DNA of 64,000 nucleotides, taken from contig OY997589.1 of NCBI GenBank assembly GCA_963921825.1, positions 45,766,638 to 45,830,637 on the forward strand, in the 5' to 3' direction. Position 1 is the stretch's first letter. Every line of letters begins with the position of its first letter. This document shows positions 55,601 to 64,000 of this stretch, piece by piece. Origin of the DNA: Erodium maritimum (Eukaryota; Streptophyta; Magnoliopsida; Geraniales; Geraniaceae). A program made the translations under genes and the position numbers. The notes under the pieces were generated by a model that made no database searches, was not told the origin of the DNA, and saw only the letters and a program-made list of their open reading frames with translations.

Positions 55601-56223
55601 TGATACCCAATATCATGTGCACGACCATGCTATTCTTTCAGTCACTCTCGATCAAGCGCCTGAGAATCGATATCTTTCCCATACTGTAGTACGAGGGATA
55701 AATCCCTTAACCGTATTTCTTATCACTCATGCAGTCCATCCCCAAGCCAATCCTAGTCGTTATGGAAGCCTTGTTACGGACAACGATAGGTTCATGTCAA
55801 ACTTAGTTGTTTACTGCATAACGATCACAAAGACTCCTTGGTCTAAGGATACCTGACAAGCTACGAAAATGATTATGTTCTTGACTTGATCTATGTAACA
55901 TATTCATGTCGGGTCGTCCAATATCATGTCCCACATGATATCTATGATCAGACTGCGGAATCCTACTTCAATGACTAACATAACGTAAGACATAAAGAGA
56001 CATCTTTCATACTAGTCGCTTCTAGTGAAGCTTTGTTGATAGAGACCCATTGCGTGTGATCTATCTCGATCTATGGTTCTATTCGCATGGTGGGAATAGA
56101 TCACACCACACATCGATATATTACTCCAACACATAAGTAACATAAAGCCTCTTTAATTTTATTCATAATGATGATATATACATTTGGATGCCTATGATTG
56201 AACTATGGGCACTAGGACCAACA
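52642..56223 (-). repeat. 3' LTR of copia element H, split by solo LTR K
   Basis: Plus-strand ends are TGTTGGGTCTTG and GGGCACTAGGACCAACA. The pieces 52642-52882 and 54741-56223 add up to 1724 bp, close to the 1688 bp of the solo LTR at 8649-10336. The PPT adjoins at 56224. A 38-base duplication (TAGTTTTGGTCATGTCCCGA type) is seen at 55232-55307. Confidence 0.9.
52883..54735. mobile_element. Copia solo LTR K, same family as H, inside H's LTR
   Basis: TGTTGGGCCTCATTGG ... GGGCACTGAGACTAACA between perfect TSDs aagag (52878-52882 and 54736-54740). 1853 bp. Same orientation and family as the LTR it interrupts: it joins the outer LTR between GTTCTTGAG and AACTCAAAAACAC, a point which is continuous (TTCTTCTCTTTGAGGACTC-type) in the solo LTR at 8649. 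Confidence 0.93.
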
Positions 56224-56237
56224 ATCTCCCACTTTCC
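56224..56237 (-). other. Polypurine tract of element H
   Basis: On the minus strand GGAAAGTGGGAGAT directly precedes the LTR start TGTTGGTCC. Confidence 0.8.
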
Positions 56238-57737
56238 ATTGTTTCAATCTAAACTCCAATCTATTCCCATTGACCTTACATGTCTAACATGATCTGGCAG
56301 CGAGAGTGCCTTAGTCAACAGATCGGCTATGTTATCATAATTTGCAATATTGGTGATCTTCACTACACCCCGGTTCAGTATTTCTCTGAATGGGTGGATT
56401 CGGCGTAGTACATGTTTGGATTTGTTATGTGATCTAGGATTTTTTCTTGTGCATTGACCCTTGTGTTGTGGAAAAATAGATTCACCGCCCTGGATGGGTT
56501 TTTAATTACACCCAACCCTACCGTGAATTTCTAAATTCACATTTCTTCTTTAGCTGCCTCTACATCGACATTATACTCGAACTTTGTCGTAGATTCAGCG
56601 ACGGTTTCAGGCGTCACGCTCTTCCAGCTGAAAGCACCACCATTATGCATAATAATATATCCCAACTAACTTATAAAGTCATCTGGATTTGTCTGGAAAA
56701 CTAGCGTCTACATCCTTTGGCGACTAGTTCAACATCATCTTTACTTAGGGTTAGACTAATGTCTACTGGTACAACTTAAGGCATATGAGACATCCGATCT
56801 CGTACATATCATGGCATATATGATCGATCTTGCCACAGGCGCATGAGATTCTCATCATACTTTTCATCTCATCAAATGCCTTAGGACACTGAGTCTTGCT
56901 GAGATGAATTCCATGACGAGTGGGTAAGATTCCTTTCTTTGAATCGAGCTTTGAGAACCTACTCAATGACTTGTTCACATAGGTTCTTTGACTTAAACCC
57001 AAGACCATCTTGGTGCAATCTATATATATCTTAATCCTTAAGATATAAGAAGCATCGCCTAAGTCCTTTATTGAGAAACACTTCCTCAACCAAGCTTTTA
57101 GTCTCGTGCAAGGTTGGGATGTCGTTTCCAATGAGCACCAGAAAGGCAATCTTGCTCCGACTGGCCTTTTATAAAGGCAAGGTTCATCCTCATTATTGAT
57201 AAATCCAAATCCAATTACATCTTCATCAAAATGAGGGTTCCAACTCCGAGAAGTTTGTTTCAGTCCATGAATGGATTTCAACAACTTATAAATCTTTCCC
57301 TTATTCTTCAGATCTTCAAAACCTTCTGGCTGAGACATACAAACGTCCTCAGTCAAATTTCCATCTAAAAAGGTGGTTTGGAAATCCACTTGCCATATCT
57401 CGTAATCAAGACACGAGACTATGTCAAGAAGAATTTGGATAGATCTGACCATAGCCACTGGAGAAGGTTTCCCCATGGACAATCCCTTGGATATGTCTAT
57501 AACCTTTCGCCACCAGTTGGGCCTTGTAGGTTCGAGATTTCCCGTCCATGTCCATCTTCACCTTGAAGATCCATTTGCATCTGACGTTCCTCACATCATT
57601 GATGGGATCAACCAGTTCCTAGACTTGGTTGTTCGATATGGAACACATTGGCTTCTTGAAAGGTGGTTGGATTCTCATGATCCACCATAAGCTCATCGTC
57701 ACCTCCAGACACAAAGTAACCATATCTTTGAGTTGGA
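56238..57737 (-). pseudogene. Copia RT and RNase H of element H, catalytic box deleted
   Basis: RT is open at 56763-57482: VDFQTTFLDGNLTEDVCMSQ, QPEGFEDLKNKGKIYKLLK, SIHGLKQTSRSWN, FGFINNEDEPCLYK. In another frame KIAFLVLIGNDIPTL (about 57110-57150) shows that the sequence goes straight from FLVL to IGNDIP: the seven or so codons of the YVDDILL block are absent, so polymerase activity is impossible. SIKDLGDASYILRIKIY and GLSQRTYVNKSLSRF follow. RNase H is recognisable in pieces at about 56390-56700 (MHNGGAF, ESTTKFEYNVDVEAAKEE-like). It continues across solo LTR D at 61034. Confidence 0.85.
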
Positions 57738-59517
57738 CGTCTTGTAATAACCACTCCCGGTCAACGCCAGTCAAACCTGCGAAAAACAGGAAAATTTAAA
57801 AATTTTGAGCAGACACTGTTTTGAACCGGATTTGGACCCCGAGGGTCATACGGACTTAAGTTGACCCCGTCATTGACCAAAGTGGGTTCCGGGGGACTCA
57901 GGGCAACTTTCTGAGCAATTTGGGAAATGTTGACTTTTCGCTGGAAAAGTCAACCGAGCGACGTTTTGGTCCATTCGAGGACCGTTTTGGATCCAAAAAG
58001 CTTAGCCGTCGTCGCAGCGGTCTTAGCTGAGCCGTTTCCTTGTGGCCCGCCAAGTTTCGTAATTTTTGGGAAAAAGTGCCCGTTTGGGGCCCGAAACGTC
58101 CGATTTTCGCGAATCTGATTGGAAAATATTAACTAGATATTTTTCAAAAGGTGTGGGACCCACCTTGACACATGTCCTAAAGGTGGTGGTGTTAGTTTTG
58201 GGGGGAAATTGTGTGGTGGAGAGTGATGGCCGAAATTATGGGGTTTAAAGAGAAAAAGTTTAGTTTTTAGTTAGTTGTTAGTTGTGTTAATTACAAAGAG
58301 AAGAGAGAAGAAGAGAGTTAGAGAGAGAAGAAGGTGGAGAAGAAGATAGAAGATTAAAAGCTAGGGTTTGGGAGATTATTCAACCGTTGGATCGATTCAA
58401 AGCAAGGAGAAAACGCCTTCCCCTCGTCTTCCTCGTTGGTAAGACCTAACCCGATTCTCGTTTCGATTATTTCTCAAACGCTAGGGTTTGGTCATAAACT
58501 ATGGGTTATGGTTGTATGAATGTTTTGGAGGTGTTGGAGACGTTTTAGAGGTGTTTGGGGGTGTAATGGCACGTTTTTCCGGTGACCGGAGGCTCGGGAG
58601 GAGCTCCGGCCACCGTGGGTAGTGGCCGGCCGGCCATGAGGTGGCTGGCCGGAGCTGGAAGCAGCCACCACATGGTGGCCGAGCCCCCCCTCGAACCCTA
58701 GGGTCTCGGCCAAGCCTCTTGGGTGGGGCCCACGTGCTCGGTTGCTCGGGTTTTAATGTTCGGGTGGTTTAAAACGTTCCCCGGACCATTTACCCTAAAC
58801 CGAATCGAAAATTGGAATTAAATTGGAGAAGTTGTAATTAACGGGTTTTATGAACTTTAAACGTTAATAAATTGATTTGGAAGTCGGAATTCGATTCCGT
58901 CAAGTGCGTTGGGTTCCTTGAATTATTCTAAGACAGTAGAAACGAAAACGGGGACTTTTGGAGCCCCGGAAGGCAATTAACCAAAACCCGGGCAGATTCG
59001 CCATGTCGGGCGAATCTGGCCTTTACGGGTCCTTTATCGACAATATCGAGTAATTGGGAAGTTTGGGAGTGATCGGCATTGTCGGGGTTACGTTTGGGCG
59101 TTAAGTATGTTAATTTTCGGTTTATTCGTACTAGTTTAAAAGTACTTTGAACTTGTGTTCTTTTAGATCGTGCTACGGACCGAGGCAAAGGGAAGCTCGG
59201 CGAGTGACTGGGTGTACTTCGGGTGTTGTTGGAGCGCTTTTGGGATTATATACGAGGTAGGGAAAACTAGCCGGATCTCGGCCCTGATTAGGGAAAGTTA
59301 ATAGTAGAATTGCATGTGACACCGGGGTGTCGTGGGTTGAATAGGTTTATTTAAATATTAGAAAAGCATACTACGGAAACTTGGTAATTATTAGAAAGGC
59401 TTGATACGGGATTGTAGCGTTTACTAGAAAAGCATGTTACGAGAACTTAGTTATTATTGGAAAGGCATGTGACACTTAGTAGTGTCGTAGGAGTAGAGAA
59501 CTTAGCGATAATTGTTT

Positions 59518-59670
59518 TACTGGAGGCATATGACCATGCCCGGAGGTTGCTTGTGAACTTGTTGATATTAGGAGTACTGGAGGCATATGACCATGCCCGG
59601 AGGTTGATTGTGAAACTGTTGATATTAGGACTGTTGGAGGCTTGGGTTAAGCCGGAGGTTGATTGTTTAA
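59518..59670 (+). repeat. ~57-bp repeat in LTR D (3 units)
   Basis: CTGGAGGCATATGACCATGC ... CCGGAGGTTG units; the third is shortened (GTTGGAGGCTTGGGTTAAGC). Corresponds to the two-unit array at 29210 in LTR B. Confidence 0.75.
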
Positions 59671-59682
59671 TTTGGCGTCTTG

Positions 59683-60070
59683 GGTGGCCTTGAGAGCCCG
59701 TTTTATTATGGTTGAGTCTTGGGAGGCCTTGAGAGCCCGTTTTTATTATGGTTGAGTCTTGGGTGGCCTTGAGAGCCCGTTTTTATTATTGTTGAGTCTT
59801 GGGTGGCCTTGAGAGCCCGTTTTAGTATTGTTGAGCCTTGGGTGGCCTTGAGAGCCGTGTTATTTGTTGTTGAGTTTAGGTGGCCATGAGAGCCCTTGTG
59901 TTTGTTGTTGAGTTTGGGTGGCCATGAGAGCCCGTGTGTTATTATTGATGTCTTGGGGTTGTTGAGCCCGCGAGTTAAGTGGTTGTGTTTTGGGAGGCCA
60001 TGATGGCCCGTGGGGTTGTTGAAACCTAGTCTTGACTGTTGAGGTGTCTTGAGTGGCCTTGAGTGCCTGT
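59683..60070 (+). repeat. Shortened minisatellite in LTR D (about 8-9 units)
   Basis: TCTTGGGTGGCCTTGAGAGC followed by CCGTTTTTATTATTGTTGAG: first units about 40-43 bp, later ones longer. It is homologous to the 58-bp arrays in B and C, but the GGGGTTGTTGAACCC half is missing from the first units. Confidence 0.8.
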
Positions 60071-60139
60071 TTGTTGAGCTTGCTTGTGTTTGTGGTTGTG
60101 TTTGCCCGACCCGACTGTGTGTCGGGGAGTGGTGTGGAT

Positions 60140-60365
60140 TTTGGCAGGTTACGAGCATTCTTCGGCTGGCCTGACCAAACTCGAGCCTCGGCAGGTTCTG
60201 AGCATTCTTCGGCTAGCTTGTTCCGTGTCCGGATCCCGAGAGGTTATGAGCATTCTTCGGCTAGCCTGATCCGTGACTGGGTCCCGGCAGGTTACGAGCA
60301 TTCTTCGGCTGGCCTGACCGCGTACGAGGCTCGGCAGGTTCTGAGCATTCTTCGGCTAGCCTGAT
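60140..60365 (+). repeat. ~46-bp tandem repeat in LTR D (about 5 units)
   Basis: GGCAGGTTACGAGCATTCTT, CGGCTGGCCTGACC, then variable GAACTCGAG/GTGTCCGGAT words, repeated five times. Homologous to 30125-30290 in LTR B. Confidence 0.85.
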
Positions 60366-60736
60366 CCGGGTTCGTGTCTTTGGGGAAGGTCATTGTTGGT
60401 TATGTCGGTTTTACTTTACGAGTTTGAGGTTGAGTCTGGTGAGGGAGGTTACTGAGCAGCTGGGTTGCGATCCTTTGTGATCTTGTTTGGTGTGCGATCC
60501 TTTGTGATCTTGTTTGGTGTTGCGTAGTTTCTTTCGAGTCCTTGGGAGAGGTCGTGATCGTTGTGTCGGGTCTACTTTACGTGTCAAAGTGTTGAGTTGG
60601 TCATGAAAGGTAACAGTGGGTGTATGTTCAGTCAGAGTCCTTGGGTTGGGGACAGTGTCCCCCGGTGTTGACTTTAGTTTTGGGTGTTACTGGCTTGTCT
60701 GCTAATTATGCCGTAGTCAGTCTGTTATCCGTGGTG

Positions 60737-60773
60737 GTGAGCGAACGCTCACCCCTAGCTGCTTTTCCTACAG
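60737..60773 (+). promoter_or_regulatory. Palindrome and acceptor-like site in LTR D
   Basis: GTGAGCGAACGCTCAC perfect dyad, then CCCTAGCTG, CTTTTCCTACAG|GT: the segment is nearly base-for-base the same as in LTR B although the surrounding LTR has diverged. Confidence 0.5.
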
Positions 60774-61033
60774 GTACTGTTCGTGTGATGGACTTGGTGA
60801 GCTCTTGAAGTTCATGAAGATCGGAGCGGAGTCTGGTCTTTACTTTTGTTGAGTCTAGTGACGGATGTGTACCTTGTCCACTTGTTGGGACGTTTTTGTA
60901 TTGTAAATACTACTATTATTTTGGAAAATAAATGGAAATGTCAAAGCTTTTATTCAAAACAGATTTTAAGTATTCCTATTTTCAAAGTTCGCGTCCCGAG
61001 TTCGATTCGCTGAAATTGGGGCGTAACACGTCT

Positions 61034-61960
61034 GATCCTTCCAGATTGCCTTGGACCTTCAAGAATTCTTATAGGAACTGGTTCCTGCTCTAAAGCCACT
61101 TCTTGCTCCTCTACTGGGTTGTCAAGTGGTTCAGATGGATATGAACCATCTTGAATTTCTTATAGATCTACCGTCCTCTCACTGAGGTCTTTGGAAACAA
61201 ATTCCCTTTCCATAAAGACCCCACCCCGAGCGACGAACACCATGTTCTCACTAGGTTTGTAGAAGTGGTATCCCCTTATTTCTTTGGGATACCCCACGAA
61301 GGTGCACTTCTCAAGTTTTGGTTCGAGCTTAGTCGAAACCAAATGTTTCACATAAGCCTCGCAACCCCAGATCTTCAAGAAGGACAAAACGGGCTTCTTC
61401 TCGTACCATTTCTAAAATGGTGTCTCTTCCACAGCATTCGTTAGAGCCCGATTCACTATGAACGCTTCCGTCTCCAAGCATAACCCCATAAAGAGATCGG
61501 GAGATCAGTCCAACTGATCATCGAACAGACCAATGTCTTACAATGTCCGATTTCTCCGTTCGGCTACACCTTTCAACTACAATGTCTCGGGGGGAGTCCA
61601 TTCCAAAAGGATCCCATTCTCTTGTTAGATGATCTAAAACTCTATGGTCAAATATTTTCCACCTCGATCCAATCGAAATGCTGTAATACCTTCCCGAGCT
61701 AGTTTTCTACTTCAGTCTTAAACTCTTTGAATTTATCATAAGTTTCCGACTTATGTCTCATCGAATAGACATAACCATATTTACTGTAATCATTAGTAAA
61801 TGTGATAAAGTAGCTAAAACCCCTCCTGAAGGAGAACTTACTGGTCTACACAAATCCGAGTGTATCAGCCCCAATAATTCACCCGCCCTTTCACCGCGAC
61901 CGATGAAGGGTGCTTCAGTCATTTTCCCATCAAACAAGCCTTTCATTTATCAATCGAATG
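61034..61960 (-). pseudogene. Copia integrase of element H (degenerate)
   Basis: Read on the minus strand: KMTEAPFIGRGERAGELLGL and IHSDLCRPV (start of the core, first Asp; 61758-61946), then VYSMRHKSE-like pieces near 61740. Stops follow, then FLKIWGCEAYVKHLVSTKLE, KCTFVGYPKEIRGYHFYKP (61160-61387), the C-terminal part before RT. The second Asp and the Glu region (61480-61650) are riddled with stops. Separated from RT by solo LTR D. Confidence 0.82.
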
Positions 61961-62384
61961 AAATTCAAATGGACTTAAAAGTCTGGACTTCTGAAGTGTT
62001 GATATTTGTTTCTTGTTTATGTGACCCTAATGATAGTGCCATATAAGAGTTCCGATTTAAATCGTCAGATTTAGACCTCTTGGTGTTAACGTTATTAATA
62101 GAGCTTGATGCATTGTTTCCATATATAATATGTAAAATCTTCCGACCATGTTTGCACAAGCATAAAGCATATCATTGCATAGAATATTGAAAATCTCATT
62201 TCCAACATCCAATTTATATCCTTCGGTGTCTAAGACGAATATAGATATAATATTCCTAATAAAGTTAGGTATACAATATATAGTTTTTAGTACAAAACAA
62301 GGCCGCTTGGCAAAGCTAGAATTATGGATCCTACAGTAGTTGCCACAACTTTGAGGTCCATTTAGTTCTTCTCCAAGCTTCTCA
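61961..62384 (-). other. Upstream pol/gag remnant of element H
   Basis: Minus-strand pieces such as GSHKQETNINTSEVQTFKS and YMALSLGSHK may be the protease-integrase junction of copia H, but frames are short. Ends where gypsy LTR L begins. Confidence 0.4.
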
Positions 62385-64000
62385 TGTCACGCCCCAAATC
62401 CGGTATTGACCGGACCCGAGACGTGACTTAGAGAATTCAAATAAAGCAGTAAAAAGAGATAAGTAATAACTGAATGAGCTGAAATAATATAAAATAACGG
62501 AGTTCAAAACCCTGACTCACAGCTCAGTCAAATACAATAACCCAAGAATAAAAGTACGTCTCTACGAACACAAAAATAAATATAATCCCGGACCCTCGCT
62601 AGCCCCATGCTCCGCGATGTCCTCTACTCCAAGTCAAAGATAACACCTGTAGAAAACACGGTAAGGGGTGAGCTTGACGCTCAGTAGGGAAAAGCCCCGA
62701 AAACCAACTCAAACAGATTTACCAGAAAGTTATTCCACAAAATTAAGTCACATTAAAAGTTTGATATAACGATGCAACACCGAAGCCAATTTAAAGTCGA
62801 AACCCTTTTTAAACCTGACGCTCAACAGTCCAACCATACTAACTTTAACTCAATCATCAACCATCAAACCAGGCACACAACGAAGAGAACAAACCAACTA
62901 AGTCACCCAATTACATTTCCAACTACCCTTGACACTTCAAAGGAGAAAACGACACGAGAACAGTAATCCAACTTAAACAACATTCACTTTACCCGACCAC
63001 AAACTATCCCAGAAATCCTCGTCCAAAGCCCCTTCACAACCGACTCACGGATGACCACAAAGACGACACTTTAACTTACCCGGAAGCTACACACATGAAC
63101 TTATCGTCAAACAATCAAAATCAAGCCATTCGTTGTCACACACAACTCATAACAAGGGAACACTCATAGCCATAAACACAACAACACTCGTTCAAACCAA
63201 ACATCATCAAACACACAACTCGTAACCCCTGCACGGTCTCGGGAGCAACCCGCTCGGCCCAGCGCAGCCGCACACAACTTTCTCCTAACACACAGTCAGG
63301 AGGGGCGGTCAACCCCATCGCGGAACACTACGTTTTACTGATCGACGGAAGGCAGGGAAATGCCTCTTCGCGGCCTCATCTCTCGTAGCATCGCAGAACA
63401 ACCTCCTCGCGGCACAACACAGCGTTTTACCGAGTGCTAGTCGGAAGGCAGGGAAACCACCTCTTCACGGGACACAGCGTTTTACCGACTCACGGTCGGA
63501 AGGTAGGGAAACCACCTTTCTCGTGTACCCCAGTACACCAAGCCTCACACTTTACCGATCGCGCTCCAGAAGGTACGACTCACCTTGCGGAAGTACGTTT
63601 CTCACACTTTACCGGTGGCGCAACGGAAGGTACGACACACCTCTCAGGCATAACTCAACCAAATATCCCCAGAACAATCACAATCATAATCACAACCACA
63701 GTACCACCACCACAATCATGATCACGTCGGTCTATCACTCACCCGACCATACAAAAACAGTGATTCCCATCATAACAATCATGGCACACTTGCTCACACA
63801 TAGCAACGACATGTTACACCGAATATAATATGTTTTGACCCTTAATTACAATCACAACTGCTTCGCACTTACCATCACTTACCGACACCACACTCCACGT
63901 GGTAACCCCAACGGCTTAACCGATATTATTTCCCCAACATCCCCAAATCCACAGATCATACAAACAGGGGTAGTCACACAATCACCATATGCATCATCAA
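62385..64000 (-). repeat. Gypsy LTR L, cut by the window edge
   Basis: On plus it begins TGTCACGCCCCAAATCCGGT, the reverse complement of the family's GGGGCGTGACA end, so this is the 3' end of a minus-strand LTR of the same superfamily as A-E. Left flank tctca (62380-62384) would be the TSD. It contains the dyad and acceptor-like block (62647-62684; minus strand TTTTCTACAG|GT) and tandem repeats at 63325-63660. Confidence 0.85.
63325..63660. repeat. ~60-bp tandem repeat in LTR L
   Basis: CGTTTTACCGA ... GGTCGGAAGGCAGGGAAA ... CCACCTC units recur about five times with drift (63330, 63421, 63476, 63548, 63606). Each carries a TCGGAAGG word resembling CCTTCCGAC in LTRs A and C. Confidence 0.75.

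Larger units (their letters stand above)
57743..61028 (+). mobile_element. Gypsy solo LTR D (3286 bp)
   Basis: TGTAATAACCACTCCC ... GGGGCGTAACA (TGACA changed to TAACA) with perfect TSD cgtct (57738-57742 and 61029-61033). Inserted in copia H pol. Contains the donor-like TTG|GTAAGA (58436-58444), a GC-rich block (58570-58690), three repeat arrays and the palindrome and acceptor-like block (60737-60773). Confidence 0.95.
52642..62384 (-). mobile_element. Ty1-copia element H (BARE-1/Angela-like), 5' part outside or lost
   Basis: Minus-strand element. The 3' LTR (52642-56223, interrupted by solo LTR K), PPT, RNase H, RT and, beyond gypsy solo LTR D, integrase follow in copia order (IN before RT on the minus strand). 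Motifs such as QPEGF, SIHGLKQTSRSWN, SIKDLGDASYILRIKIY and PTRHGIHLSKTQCP are close to the BARE-1/Angela polyprotein. Left TSD would be ctaag (52637-52641). At 62385 another gypsy LTR interrupts it; gag and 5' LTR are not in the window. Confidence 0.85.

Noticed and set aside
1..64000. A defence or other prokaryotic-type gene cluster
   Set aside because: Every coding segment I could identify belongs to a plant retrotransposon family; there are no operons or Shine-Dalgarno-led genes.

Overview
The window is plant nuclear DNA made almost entirely of transposable elements nested in one another. I see no intact host gene. The element families (Tekay/Del-like Ty3-gypsy chromoviruses with 2.7-3.4 kb LTRs, BARE-1/Angela-like Ty1-copia, Sirevirus-like copia with an envelope-like ORF, and L1-type LINEs whose ORF1 carries an RRM) point to an angiosperm, probably a eudicot. 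Sequence alone does not give me the species. The pattern fits pericentromeric or other gene-poor heterochromatin.

Layout. 1-6822: 3' part of a degenerate Tekay-like gypsy element (A, + strand) ending in a partial LTR, apparently inserted in a LINE whose 3' end follows at about 6823-7592. About 7596-24240: remains of a Sirevirus-like copia element (F, - strand; LTR, TATA box, PPT, envelope-like ORF), split by a complete 13.2 kb gypsy element (E, - strand, 8613-21784; PBS, PPT, both LTRs, gag-pro-RT-RH-IN-chromodomain). The 3' LTR of E is itself split by a copia solo LTR (8649-10336, TSD tcgag). 24440-31262: a 5'-truncated LINE (+) whose 3' UTR holds a gypsy solo LTR (B, 27575-31006, TSD ttctt). 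31282-31760: fragment of another LINE. 31950-32240: inverted CGTCGGCC-type repeats. 32790-39303: nearly full-length LINE (-). 39495-42536: gypsy solo LTR C (TSD actgt). 42870-49480: the best preserved LINE (-), with a 629-codon EN-RT segment. 49840-51512: second Sirevirus-like remnant (+; RNase H, envelope-like, PPT). 51520-52636: unassigned sequence. 52642-62384: BARE-1/Angela-like copia element (H, -), its LTR split by a solo LTR of the same family (K, TSD aagag) and its pol split by gypsy solo LTR D (TSD cgtct). 62385-64000: start of another gypsy LTR (L, -).

No coding unit looks fully functional; all carry stops, frameshifts or deletions. Many stops sit where the family has CAG, CAA, CGA or TGG, as expected from deamination of methylated cytosine. 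The main points of interest are the insertion order that perfect 5-bp TSDs allow one to read; a module shared by seven divergent gypsy LTR copies (a GTGAGC palindrome or its derivative followed by a TACAG acceptor-like site, with a donor-like site about 2 kb upstream in five copies); expandable minisatellites lying inside that possible intron; deletion of the catalytic YVDD box in copia H; and the contrast between an ATGA ORF1/ORF2 overlap in one LINE and a 6-nt gap in another.
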